Source of the DNA: Blastopirellula retiformator
Lineage (GTDB): Bacteria > Planctomycetota > Planctomycetia > Pirellulales > Pirellulaceae
Assembly: GCF_007859755.1 (NCBI RefSeq)
Contig: NZ_SJPF01000002.1
Location: 816,035 to 865,029 of the forward strand
DNA: 48,995 nt
Reading direction: 5' to 3'
Both the position numbers and the translations under genes were made by a program. Under the pieces are notes generated by a model. The model had not been told where the DNA came from. It worked only from the letters and a program-made list of their open reading frames with translations, and made no database searches. Positions 1-7,677 of this stretch are shown piece after piece; position 1 is the stretch's first letter, and each line of letters opens with the position of its first letter.

Positions 1-351
1 AGCAGCGACGGCGTGCTGCGAATCGCGACGAACATGCCGTTCGCCCCAGCCGAAATCATCGCGATTCTTTATTCATATCGCTGGACGGTCGAAATCTTCT
101 TCCGCTTCTACAAGCAACTGATGGGTGGCGCGCATCTGATTAGTCACAGCAAAAACGGGATCGAGATTCAGGTTTACTGCGCGATGATCGCCTGCCTGTT
201 GATCCACCTGTGGATCGGCGGCAAGCCAAGCAAACGGACCTTCGAGATGATCGGCTACTACTTCACCGGCCTGGCCAACGAAGCGGAGATGCTGGCTCAC
301 ATCGCCAAGATCCGAAAGCAAGCCGCCGCGACTGCGAAGAAAAAATCGTAG
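1..351 (+). CDS. IS4-family transposase, C-terminal part (cut by window edge)
   Basis: The reading frame is already open at base 1, so this is the C-terminal end (about 116 residues) of a transposase whose start lies outside the window. It carries a perfect IS4 signature Y-(2)-R-(3)-E-(6)-K, visible as YSYRWTVEIFFRFYK, which supplies the catalytic Glu of the DDE triad in this family. After it comes a hydrophobic stretch and a basic Lys-rich tail ending in KKKS. The stop is at 349-351. I could not identify the terminal inverted repeat downstream, so whether the insertion sequence is intact is unknown. Confidence 0.8.
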   Translation, partial: SSDGVLRIATNMPFAPAEIIAILYSYRWTVEIFFRFYKQLMGGAHLISHSKNGIEIQVYCAMIACLLIHLWIGGKPSKRTFEMIGYYFTGLANEAEMLAHIAKIRKQAAATAKKKS

Positions 352-1417
352 CAGGCAGTAAGGAGTCCGCCGTCGCAGCGGTCTCTCGGTTGATGCTGCG
401 CTGGTGGAGAATGGAATGGCAGCTTGCGCGGCCTCGCTGGTCGACGAAAATGCGTAAAGAGGTCGAAGCGGCGCCGAGCTAGTGCCTGGCGAATCGCCGT
501 GCCGAACAGTATTGGGACGGGGGGCAAATTCGCAACGCGTCCCCTTTTCTCTACCTTGACCATCAAACTTTTCCTTGACAAAGCGCACGGAATTTTGGTC
601 GATTGCAAGGTGCGGATGACTTCGCCCAGGTCGCCGCGCCAGACGCCATGGTTTTCTCGTGGATGAATTTAGAGGCAAACCAAATGGGAAATCCCGATGC
701 CGGCCGAGCACGAAAAAAAATCAAACGGTCCAGTCCACTACTTGGTAGAAGTTGATGCGTTCTGGGAGAATTCGGTGAAGAACCAAAAAAACGCTGCGAT
801 CCAGTCCACTAGCGCGAAAAAAAGTGACATCGTCCGGTCCAGTCCGCGATGGCGATCCACGAAATGGGCCGGGCGCCGGAACCAGAACCGCGTAACTGGT
901 TGTGGTGCAATAAGATAGTGCGATGACGAAAAAACAGGCGCAGCGGTCCAGTCCACGAATGCAAAAAAACGAGCGCAGCGGTCCAGTCCTTTCCTGTCGC
1001 TACGGGGCGAACGAAAGCTGCCCAAAGCGGAATCGCCCTGGCGCCGGAATCCTGCGTGGCGGGCGTTATAAAAAACGAAATCGTCCGGTCCAGTCGATTT
1101 GGTCGATATCGAGCCGTTCACCAGGTTTGGGTTAGATCGCCCCTTGGGGCTGATGAAGATGTGGGCTGTTTGGCAATTCGGAAATTTTGGAACGTGGCGG
1201 TCCGGTCCGTTTGCTTGCGGGCACATTCCCTCGGCTTGCGCACTCGGGTTAGTGTGTGGGGGCAGACCGCTTTCCGCTTTCCGCTTTAACCCTGTATCAT
1301 GCGAAGGACGCCCCCCCAGACGCTCTTCTCCCCCTTATCGGACCACAACCATCGACGCCGCTGCGGCGAACGCTCGACTCTCCCCCTTGAAAAACATCGC
1401 CGAAGGATAGAAATCGG
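352..1417. other. Gene-poor stretch between IS4 tail and DUF6940 gene
   Basis: About 1.07 kb without a convincing gene. Several open frames exist on both strands but none has a recognisable product, a ribosome site or a plausible composition. The left part probably contains the end of the IS4 element. The right part (726-1208) holds the CGGTCCAGTCC motif series annotated separately. Confidence 0.6.
726..1208 (+). repeat. Seven dispersed copies of CGGTCCAGTCC, most preceded by an A-run
   Basis: The 11-mer CGGTCCAGTCC or a one- to two-base variant occurs at 726-736, 797-807, 835-845, 944-954, 979-989, 1086-1096 and 1198-1208. Six copies follow a run of 6-8 A residues by roughly 5-16 bases, giving a composite unit of A-run, short spacer and CGGTCCAGTCC, often continued by AC. 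Spacing is irregular (35-112 bases between starts), unlike CRISPR or a tandem satellite. The motif is itself nearly a direct dimer (GGTCC-AGTCC). Function unknown; it could be decayed copies of one short repeat or a multi-site protein-binding region. Confidence 0.65.
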
Positions 1418-2008
1418 ATGCCGTGGAAAGCGGAGACGTACGACCTGCCCAACCATTCGGGGCTGCGTTACGTGATCAGCAAGAAACAAAAAACGCTGAC
1501 CAGCGGCCAGGCGATCGAGCGATTGCGCAGCGACGACAAATTTGTCGCTTGGCTTTGCACGCAGTTGGCCGAGGCTCCGTACGCGGCGTTTCGTTGGGAG
1601 ACGCCGCCGGTCGATGAGAAGACGACCGACCGACCGTGGGAATTCGTGGTGCTCAACAGTCCGAACCTGGCCCGGCCGCCGGAGCCGCATTTGTTTGAAG
1701 AACACTTCGCCGCCGACCGTGCGGTCGTCACCTTTTCCAACCTCGGCCGCAACGCCCTGCTGATTGCCCCGACGCCGATCGGCGAAAAGGAGGCTTACGG
1801 GCACCTGGCGGCGTTCATGCGAGAAGGTCCCGCCGTGCAGCGGTTGGCCTTATGGCAAGAGGTGGGCGAACAAGCGCAGACGCGGCTAAGCGAGCGGCCG
1901 GTCTGGCTCAGCACCGCCGGCGCCGGCGTGAGCTGGTTGCACGTGCGGCTGGATGACTCGCCGAAGTATTACGGGTACCAGCCGTATCGGAAGTGGGTCG
2001 AAGCGTAG
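1418..2008 (+). CDS. DUF6940 family hypothetical protein
   Basis: Encodes 196 residues matching, from memory, the DUF6940 family: an N-terminal segment with FRWETPP, a central VLNSPNLARPPEPHLFEEHF block, a VVTFSNLGRNALLIAP strand, and a highly conserved C-terminus with RPVWLSTAGAGVSWLHVRLD followed by KYYGYQPYR. Length fits the family. No signal peptide or membrane segment, so probably cytoplasmic. The biochemical role is not known. No strong Shine-Dalgarno precedes the ATG at 1418, though GAAGGATAG lies just upstream. It stands alone, bounded by the repeat-rich stretch and a foldback element. Confidence 0.72.
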   Translation: MPWKAETYDLPNHSGLRYVISKKQKTLTSGQAIERLRSDDKFVAWLCTQLAEAPYAAFRWETPPVDEKTTDRPWEFVVLNSPNLARPPEPHLFEEHFAADRAVVTFSNLGRNALLIAPTPIGEKEAYGHLAAFMREGPAVQRLALWQEVGEQAQTRLSERPVWLSTAGAGVSWLHVRLDDSPKYYGYQPYRKWVEA

Positions 2009-2022
2009 AAATCGCCCGACAA

Positions 2023-2207
2023 TGGTTAGCCGCGATAGCTCTCGCTATCGGGGCCGACGAAGTCGGCAGGAAGCATCAATCCGCGGAAGAAAAAGAGGCG
2101 GCGGCGCCCGATCGTATAGAGTGGTGACCTCCGTTTGGCTCTCTTCCCTCGGCCTGATGCCTCCTGCGGCTGCGCCGCCCCGATAGCGGAGCTATCGCGG
2201 CTAACCA
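2023..2207. repeat. Foldback (long inverted-repeat) element, MITE-like
   Basis: The outer 18 bases are a perfect inverted repeat (TGGTTAGCCGCGATAGCT at 2023-2040; its complement at 2190-2207). Similarity continues inward: CGCTATCGGGGC pairs with its complement after a one-base offset, then the GCAGGA-R-GCATCA region and the GGAAGA region also match imperfectly. Roughly 60-70 bases of each arm are related, so the 185-bp unit folds nearly end to end. Because it is self-complementary, both strands give short open frames starting MVSRDSS; these are artefacts, not genes. No flanking duplication is evident. Confidence 0.75.
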
Positions 2208-2317
2208 CTTCAGTTATGGCGCTTCCATGAAATCTCGAAGTACCTTACCGGCGACACGCGACATGGGGCGACAAGAGGCCTAGAATACAAGTAGCGGCAA
2301 GTGATAATCCCAACGAT

Positions 2318-2322
2318 AGGAG
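2318..2322 (+). promoter_or_regulatory. Shine-Dalgarno of aldolase gene
   Basis: AGGAG sits six bases before the ATG at 2329 and fixes that start. It is one of the clearer ribosome sites in a window where many genes lack one. Confidence 0.7.
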
Positions 2323-2328
2323 ATCGCC

Positions 2329-3234
2329 ATGAGCACCACGTACGCCGGAAGTGACTTGCAGTTTGAGAAGATCAAATCGAAGCCGGGCTTTATCGCGGCG
2401 CTCGATCAGAGCGGCGGCAGCACGCCGACGGCGCTGCATGCGTATGGCTTGACCGATGACGCCTGGTCGAGCGACGAGGAGATGTTCGCCCTGGTGCATG
2501 AGATGCGGGCAAGGATTATTACCAGCCCCAGCTTCACCGGTGAGCATATCCTGGGAGCGATCTTGTTTGAGAACACGATGGATCGCGAGATCGAAGGGAT
2601 CCCGACCGCCGACTTCTTGTGGGAGAAAAGGAACGTCGTGCCATTTCTGAAGGTCGACAAAGGCTTGGCCGACGAAGAGAACGGCGTGCGAGTGATGAAG
2701 CCGATGCCGGGGCTCGATGATTTGCTGAAGCGGGCGGTCTCCAAGCATGTCTTCGGCACCAAGATGCGGTCGGTGATCTTGCAGGCGAACAAGGAAGGGA
2801 TTCAGGCGGTCGTCGATCAGCAGTTTGAAGTAGCGGCGCAAATCATCGCCGCGGGGCTGGTACCGATCGTCGAACCGGAAGTCGATATTCACTGCCCCGA
2901 CAAGGCGGAGGCCGAAACGCTGTTGCACGCCAGCCTGACGGCGGCGCTCGACAAGCTGCCGGCAGATCAAGTGGTAATGCTGAAGCTGACGCTGCCGACG
3001 GTCGACGATTTTTACGCCGACTTCGTGAAGCATCGCCGCGTGCTAAAGGTGGTCGCGCTATCGGGCGGTTATAGCCGCGACGAGGCGGACCAACTGCTGC
3101 GGCGCAATCACGGCGTGGTGGCCAGCTTCTCGCGGGCCTTGGCCGAAGGATTGTCGGCGCAGCAAACCGATGCCGAGTTCGACGCGACGCTGGGCAAGTC
3201 GATTCAGAGCATATTCGACGCGTCGATGACGTAA
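2329..3234 (+). CDS. fda: Class I fructose-bisphosphate aldolase
   Basis: Predicted 301-residue class I (Schiff-base) fructose-1,6-bisphosphate aldolase, which interconverts fructose bisphosphate with dihydroxyacetone phosphate and glyceraldehyde 3-phosphate in glycolysis/gluconeogenesis. Family features seen: [13 protein letters not shown] near residues 24-36, [17 protein letters not shown] at 97-113, VEPEVDI at 181-187, and MLKLTLP at 217-223, whose Lys219 is the likely Schiff-base lysine. GGYSRDEAD and SRAL near the C-terminus fit the phosphate-binding region. Length matches the roughly 296-residue bacterial Fda type. Cytoplasmic, no signal. It is convergent with the next gene, with only ten bases between the two stops. 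Confidence 0.9.
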   Translation: MSTTYAGSDLQFEKIKSKPGFIAALDQSGGSTPTALHAYGLTDDAWSSDEEMFALVHEMRARIITSPSFTGEHILGAILFENTMDREIEGIPTADFLWEKRNVVPFLKVDKGLADEENGVRVMKPMPGLDDLLKRAVSKHVFGTKMRSVILQANKEGIQAVVDQQFEVAAQIIAAGLVPIVEPEVDIHCPDKAEAETLLHASLTAALDKLPADQVVMLKLTLPTVDDFYADFVKHRRVLKVVALSGGYSRDEADQLLRRNHGVVASFSRALAEGLSAQQTDAEFDATLGKSIQSIFDASMT

Positions 3235-3244
3235 TCGCCGGCCG

Positions 3245-3700
3245 CTATTTTGACTTCTCCGTCTGGCGCTGGAGACGGAGAAGCAGGATCTCGGTATCGA
3301 GACGCAGGTACTTCGCCGCTTCAAACGCACCAGGCGGAGCAGTGCCGCTCTCGAACTTACTTAGCGCGATTTTTTCGCTGTACTGAGCGAACTCGAGGAA
3401 GCATTTCAGGTTGGCGATCTTCTCTTGAGGATCGTCGGTCAGCTCAAGACTAGAATCACGGACACGCGTTGCCGGATCGATAAGATCCTCGATTGCGACG
3501 ATGCCGCTTTCGTACTGTTTCTTCGCGATTTTCAATTCGGTCACGGCGGTGTTGAACCGCTCGACCACCAATTTCTGCAGCTGGTCAGCGTCGGCTGGAA
3601 CTTCCAGCGTTTCGATGAACAAGATCTTGGGTTGCTCGGCAAGCGCCGGACTAAGCGAGAGTAAGAGCAGCAACGGAACCGCAAACATCCGCATCATCAT
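3245..3700 (-). CDS. Secreted helical protein of unknown function
   Basis: A 151-residue protein with an N-terminal signal peptide (MMMRMFAVPLLLLLSLSPALA, cleavage likely after ALA). The mature part is mostly helical, with two similar segments of the type KKQYESGIVAIEDLID and LSKFESGTAPPGAFEAAKYLR. These recall the repeat seen in TolC-like outer-membrane efflux components, but the protein is far too short to be TolC. A perfect GGAGGTAA lies eight bases before the ATG at 3700, so that start is preferred over the longer frame beginning at 3739. A perfect hairpin covers its last codons. Confidence 0.6.
   Translation of the reverse strand: MMMRMFAVPLLLLLSLSPALAEQPKILFIETLEVPADADQLQKLVVERFNTAVTELKIAKKQYESGIVAIEDLIDPATRVRDSSLELTDDPQEKIANLKCFLEFAQYSEKIALSKFESGTAPPGAFEAAKYLRLDTEILLLRLQRQTEKSK
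3254..3283. terminator. Perfect hairpin between convergent genes
   Basis: CTTCTCCGTCT at 3254-3264 pairs perfectly with AGACGGAGAAG at 3273-3283 around an 8-base loop. It lies just after the aldolase stop and inside the last codons of the convergent secreted-protein gene. There is no U-tract on the plus strand, so it is only a candidate terminator or processing site. Confidence 0.4.
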
Positions 3701-3813
3701 GGAAATTACCTCCACCGTGGTTGCCAGAGAAGGGCGCACTCGCGTTACTGAGAATCGTAACGCGCAGCGGCAACCGATGCGAACAAAACAGGCAGGGCTA
3801 GGGGAATCGCCGA

Positions 3814-5175
3814 TTAGCTGGAGCGGGTCGAGTTGGCGAGACCGACGCTGGGGCGAAGAGACGGCGCGCGTTCGACGTTCGCTTCCTTGGCAGGCGGCGG
3901 GCTCAGCTTTTCGACCAGCGACATCATCATCCGCCCTGAGAGGAGTAGCGCCAAGACAAGCGACGCCGAGGCGATCGCGACGCCGGCGTTCTTTAGCAGC
4001 GACGGTTGCATTTGGATGGCTAGAAAGAGCATGGCGAAGGCCAACAAAGGGACGCCGATTACGGTTAACGCCTGAGCGAAGACGATCAGTTGAACGCTCG
4101 ACATTTCCAACCAGTTGATGGCGATGGCGACCGACATACCAACCACAAGGCCAGCGACGGTCAACAGTTTGACAGGCGAATCTTTGACGCTGGATGGTAG
4201 CCCGAGACTATCGCTGAGCGCTGTGCCGCCGATCAACGCATTGACCAGCAGCGAACTAAACGCCCCGGCCGACAGACCGATGCAGAACATGATTTTCGCC
4301 TGGGGACCGATCAGCGGCTCTAGTTGCTTGGCGACATCGGTGATGTTGCTGAGACTCGCGCCATGCAGTACCGCAGCCGAAGTGACCATGATGACGAAGC
4401 TGATGCCCCCTAACACGGCGATGCCGACGATCGAGTCGACGATGCCGTTGGCGAGATCTTCCCGTTTCCAGTTTTTCTCGCGTACCGCGTAGATCTGGTA
4501 GAAGGCGCCGGCGATGGAGAAGGTAGTGCCGAACATCCCCAGCAGCATCACCATGTTCTCCGGCGAGGTTCCCCCGCTAGGCAACTTAGGAACCATGCCG
4601 GCCAAGATGCCGCTGACTGACGGTTGAACGATGATCAGGTTGACCATAAAACCAAGCAGCATCAAGCCAACCATGACCATCATCAGCTTCTCGATAAACT
4701 TGTAAGGGGTGCTGCTGCCGTACAGGGCCCAGATCAAGCCGAGATTGACCAGGACGATCCCGATCAGCGAGCCATATTTCGCCAACCAACCGCCGGAAGC
4801 GGACTCGGTGGCGATATTGATAACGTCGATAATCGCCAGGTTGTTGGTGAATTGAAAACAGCTGGTAATCAGGAAGAAGACGACGCCGATGACGATCGAG
4901 ACCGGGCGGCCAAGCCGATTGGCGATCTCGGTAAATGGAGTTTGGGCGTAACTGATGCCAAGCACCGCCGCCAGGAAGACGGTCAGCGCCATGAAGACCG
5001 AAGCGAGCCCCAAGACCCAAATCATGTCGTAACCATAGGCGGCGCCGACTTTGGAATTCGACAAGATGCTGCCAGGGCCGAGCACCACCGAGGCGACGAT
5101 GATGGCAGGCCCAATCGCCTTCGCGATACGGAGAAAAGAGATGCCGCTCTGTTTTTCGATCGTCGCTTCCGACAT
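3814..5175 (-). CDS. Nramp-family-like membrane transporter lacking canonical metal ligands
   Basis: A 453-residue integral membrane protein with about eleven hydrophobic segments and the general Nramp architecture: the first helix begins IGPAIIVASVV, followed by GYDMIWVLGLAS. Canonical Nramp transporters have DPGN in helix 1 and an MPH-type motif in helix 6. Here the helix-1 motif reads GPGS (residues 33-36), replacing both the ligand Asp and Asn, and helix 6 reads GMFGTTFSIAG (about 213-223) with no Met-Pro-His. It is therefore Nramp-like by fold, but its substrate may not be Mn2+ or Fe2+. A start at 5175 is supported by AAGG nine bases upstream. Confidence 0.75.
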   Translation of the reverse strand: MSEATIEKQSGISFLRIAKAIGPAIIVASVVLGPGSILSNSKVGAAYGYDMIWVLGLASVFMALTVFLAAVLGISYAQTPFTEIANRLGRPVSIVIGVVFFLITSCFQFTNNLAIIDVINIATESASGGWLAKYGSLIGIVLVNLGLIWALYGSSTPYKFIEKLMMVMVGLMLLGFMVNLIIVQPSVSGILAGMVPKLPSGGTSPENMVMLLGMFGTTFSIAGAFYQIYAVREKNWKREDLANGIVDSIVGIAVLGGISFVIMVTSAAVLHGASLSNITDVAKQLEPLIGPQAKIMFCIGLSAGAFSSLLVNALIGGTALSDSLGLPSSVKDSPVKLLTVAGLVVGMSVAIAINWLEMSSVQLIVFAQALTVIGVPLLAFAMLFLAIQMQPSLLKNAGVAIASASLVLALLLSGRMMMSLVEKLSPPPAKEANVERAPSLRPSVGLANSTRSS

Positions 5176-5266
5176 TCAATCTAGCCTTGAAATGAAAGGA
5201 TCGACTGCGGCCTTGAGAACCGCAGTCGATATCTTGGGTAGGAATTTGCTTGTCGGCGAACGTCAA

Positions 5267-5668
5267 CTACCTCAAGTCAAAGTTGACCTGATTCTCGCCT
5301 GGGGCGACTTCCGCCGTCAAACCAGACTGATGATCGCTGCCATATTTGAAAGGGAGCAGAGCGACCGCCGCCGCTTCGGGACCATTTTCCTTGACCGCCA
5401 TGATCATGACGCGGTGCTTGCCGACGGGCACCCCTTTGCCAAACTCGTCGGTATATCCTTCATACGTGCCGTCGTCCTTGATGTTCGCGTAGGCGGTCGG
5501 TACGCCGGCGGTCTCCGGCATAAACGTGATTGTTCCTGTCGGAAGCGGTTTTCCTTGATACGTAACCGAGCCGACGACATCGCCCATTTCCGGACCGCGA
5601 GCGCCGCAGCCGACAGATGCGATCGTCGCGGCGGCGACGACCATGGTCGCCAGCGTTGAGTATTTCAT
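5267..5668 (-). CDS. Lipoprotein with transthyretin/carboxypeptidase-regulatory-like domain
   Basis: A 133-residue predicted lipoprotein. The N-terminus MKYSTLATMVVAAATIASVGC is a signal peptide ending in a lipobox-like SVGC. The mature protein is a single small beta domain of the type common in planctomycetes: VVGSVTYQGKPLPTGTITFMPE, later GKHRVMIM and a C-terminal V-A-P-G-E-N-Q-V-NFDLR. Such domains often neighbour DUF1559 genes, as here (5918-6847, same strand). The ATG at 5668 is chosen because it follows AGGA by eight bases and begins the signal peptide; the longer frame to 5761 has no such support. Confidence 0.75.
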   Translation of the reverse strand: MKYSTLATMVVAAATIASVGCGARGPEMGDVVGSVTYQGKPLPTGTITFMPETAGVPTAYANIKDDGTYEGYTDEFGKGVPVGKHRVMIMAVKENGPEAAAVALLPFKYGSDHQSGLTAEVAPGENQVNFDLR

Positions 5669-5764
5669 ATCTATCATCCTAAGAAAGGTTAAACGAAGCG
5701 CAATTGCAAACGTTCTCCAGGCGCCGACGTTGCGACGGCCTGGAAAAAAGAGGACAACCAAGCC

Positions 5765-5921
5765 TTAGCAGTCCGTTGATTTTCTCGACGGACTGCGTGA
5801 TCGCAGGGATGCGATCCCAAAATAGCGACGTAAGTCGTTATTTTGCGAGCCGCGAAGAGCTACGCTCTGAGCCTGGCGAGGTTGGAAAATGCCACGAGGG
5901 CATTTTTCAACAGGCAGTTAG
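5765..5921. mobile_element. 149-bp palindromic element, copy 1 (5769-5917) with TTAG direct repeats
   Basis: One of four full copies in the window (others at 16794, 29296 and 46325). The element is exactly 149 bp and is flanked by TTAG at 5765-5768 and 5918-5921. It is a string of hairpins: CAGTCCGTTGA/TCGACGGACTG with loop TTTTC; GATCGCA/TGCGATC; CAAAATAGCGAC/GTCGTTATTTTG capped by GTAA; AGAGC/GCTCT; and a last stem ending in GGCATTTTTCAA. The outer ends form an imperfect 11-bp inverted repeat. The right-hand tetramer contains the stop codon (TAA on the minus strand) of the DUF1559 gene. Confidence 0.85.
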
Positions 5922-6847
5922 CTGCTTGGAATCACCTCTCCGTTTTTCCGAGTCGCCATCGCCTTAAGGATGTCTAGGTTGAGCGTCTCAGGCAGGAAGA
6001 TCACGCTGCCGTCGCAGTTGGCGAACATCGCTCCGCCAGGATGATAGCTGGTGAAGGGCGTATTGCTGTTGGTGAATGCGCCGGAATAGTTAATCGGGAA
6101 CTGCACCATCTTGTGGTCGATCATCAGCCACTCGGTGTCGTTGTAGCGATAGAACCCCCACACCCACGGCTTGATTCCGCCAAACCCTTGGGCTCGCGAG
6201 GTCGTCCAACCCTTAGTGCTGGACGATTCGCCGAGCAAAATCGTGTTGGTAGTGCCGTCAACGATGTCGCCGAAGCGGACCTTGCTGCGTGGATAGAGGA
6301 CGCCTGAGGTGACGTAAGGATCACGCCCCGAGGTGGTCGCGGCGACGAGGTCGACGTCGACCGATCCGGCGTTGGCGCGATAGTGCAGCGCGCCTTGTTC
6401 CTGGGAGTGCGGGAAGTAGCCGGTCACCGCATGGTCCGACGCGGTATCGCCCAAGGGAGACGACGGGCACGAAAGCGACGGCACTGGGCCGAAAATTGGG
6501 TTGTCCTGGTTGTGGCTACGATAGGGACTGCGAGTCATCAGGTAGGCAGGAGCGAGCGATTCCATCGCATCGTAACGCGACCCTTGTTCGAAGAAGGGAA
6601 ACAACCGCGGTACCCAGCCAAGCGGATAGGTGACGGTTCCATCGAGTCCCCCCGGCATGAACTTTCCGTAGGTGTCGTGATAATTGTGAAATGACAAACC
6701 GAGCTGCTTCAGGTTGTTGCTGCACTGCATCCGCCGAGCCGCTTCACGAGCTTGCTGCACGGCCGGCAACAACAACGCGATCAGCACGCCGATGATGGCG
6801 ATGACGACTAAGAGTTCAACCAGCGTGAATCCTTGTTTCCGTTTCAT
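5918..6847 (-). CDS. DUF1559 protein with prepilin-type N-terminus
   Basis: A 309-residue planctomycete-type DUF1559 protein. [19 protein letters not shown] is a type IV prepilin leader (cleavage after the Gly before FTLVE) followed by a hydrophobic helix. Next comes the family block [21 protein letters not shown], and the C-terminus holds [17 protein letters not shown], the family's terminal His-Pro-Gly-Gly...Asp-Gly-Ser motif. Pseudopilin-like secreted or surface proteins are massively amplified in planctomycetes; individual roles are unknown. AGAGGA eight bases upstream supports the ATG at 6847. Its TAA stop coincides with the tetramer flanking a 149-bp element. Confidence 0.88.
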   Translation of the reverse strand: MKRKQGFTLVELLVVIAIIGVLIALLLPAVQQAREAARRMQCSNNLKQLGLSFHNYHDTYGKFMPGGLDGTVTYPLGWVPRLFPFFEQGSRYDAMESLAPAYLMTRSPYRSHNQDNPIFGPVPSLSCPSSPLGDTASDHAVTGYFPHSQEQGALHYRANAGSVDVDLVAATTSGRDPYVTSGVLYPRSKVRFGDIVDGTTNTILLGESSSTKGWTTSRAQGFGGIKPWVWGFYRYNDTEWLMIDHKMVQFPINYSGAFTNSNTPFTSYHPGGAMFANCDGSVIFLPETLNLDILKAMATRKNGEVIPSS

Positions 6848-7018
6848 AAGCGATCCTCTGTAAGAATAGAAAGTAAAGATGAGAGTTAGCTTGGCCCGTG
6901 GGACCGATTTTCAGTGAAGTTTTCGCCCAACGGCAGATCGACGCTCCGATCGATTGGAACAATCGCTTGTCCGCCTAACGGTCAACCTATTCGCACTCGC
7001 CCTTGTGATCGGCAAGCT

Positions 7019-7036
7019 TGATGTCAGCTGATATCT
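7019..7036. promoter_or_regulatory. Operator-like palindrome 1 upstream of nagBA
   Basis: TGATGTCAGCTGATATCT is two TGATATCA-type half-sites separated by two bases. It belongs to a set of three related sites (7019, 7386, 7594) found only in this intergenic region. Confidence 0.5.
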
Positions 7037-7385
7037 ACGTCTGCAAAAAAAATCACTCGCTACACGAATTCAAATCGGACGCGACGCGTCCAACGACCTT
7101 TGCCGAAGCAAACGATGCGCCATTCTCAGCAGCGACGCCCAATTGCCCAAGTCCTTCGCATCGAGTCACGAATCGCCGTCTACTCGGTCACGACAGGCCC
7201 ATCGGGAAGGTGGGACCACGCAAAAAGGTTGCCTACGTCTTCGTCGCGGCGTCGGCAAAATCGCGCGAAAATTGAGCACACCCCCCCGTTCAATCACTTG
7301 GCCTCCACCAAACGAGTGGTAGATAAAATGGGCCAAGCTCTACGAGAAGAGTATCGGCTGGCATCTCATCCCTCGACTGCGATCA

Positions 7386-7403
7386 TGATATCAGGTGATA
7401 TCA
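7386..7403. promoter_or_regulatory. Operator-like palindrome 2 upstream of nagBA (best match)
   Basis: TGATATCAGGTGATATCA has two identical half-sites, each itself palindromic, two bases apart. It is the most symmetrical of the three sites and is 292 bases from the nagB start. Confidence 0.55.
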
Positions 7404-7593
7404 CCTTGGCAAAGAAATTTTCCCTTGGCTTCCCGTTTTTTTGGAAAGATTGTGCAAATGAGGGCATTCCAGTTCGATCACGCATTACCAGCCATTGGGT
7501 AAATGGTCTCGACCACCGCCCCTACTAATTAGGGGAAAAGTCGATGCAACCTGTTGTTTAATCTGTTGACACCGCCGCCGATTCGGACGAAAA

Positions 7594-7611
7594 TGATATC
7601 GCGTGACATCA
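7594..7611. promoter_or_regulatory. Operator-like palindrome 3, promoter-proximal to nagB
   Basis: TGATATCGCGTGACATCA, with a central CG and TGA...TCA arms, lies 66 bases before the nagB ATG, a usual position for a repressor operator. The arms and CG centre resemble LacI-type operators, and a LacI-family gene lies just downstream at 9606-10643. A link between the two is inference. Confidence 0.55.
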
Positions 7612-7677
7612 GTGTCGCGTCTAATCTCTCCTCTTCTGACGCCTCCAACCTCTCCCATTTTCGACCCACCAAACTGC

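Larger units (their letters stand above)
6848..7677. other. Long intergenic region between divergent DUF1559 gene and nagB
   Basis: 830 bases with no supported gene; short frames lack coding character. It must hold the promoters of the divergent DUF1559 gene and of nagBA. Its notable content is three copies of an 18-bp palindromic motif (annotated separately), the last only 66 bases before the nagB start. Confidence 0.6.

Noticed and set aside
726-1208. CRISPR array
   Set aside because: Repeat core is only 11 bases, spacing varies from 35 to 112 bases, and no cas genes are present in the window.
738-1226. 162-residue minus-strand frame with repeated VDW-AA and FFA segments
   Set aside because: The peptide repeats are just the translation of the CGGTCCAGTCC/A-run DNA motif; no start context or family resemblance. 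Kept as a repeat rather than a gene.
2026-2208. Short frames beginning MVSRDSS on both strands
   Set aside because: Both arise from the same self-complementary foldback element, so neither is evidence of a protein.
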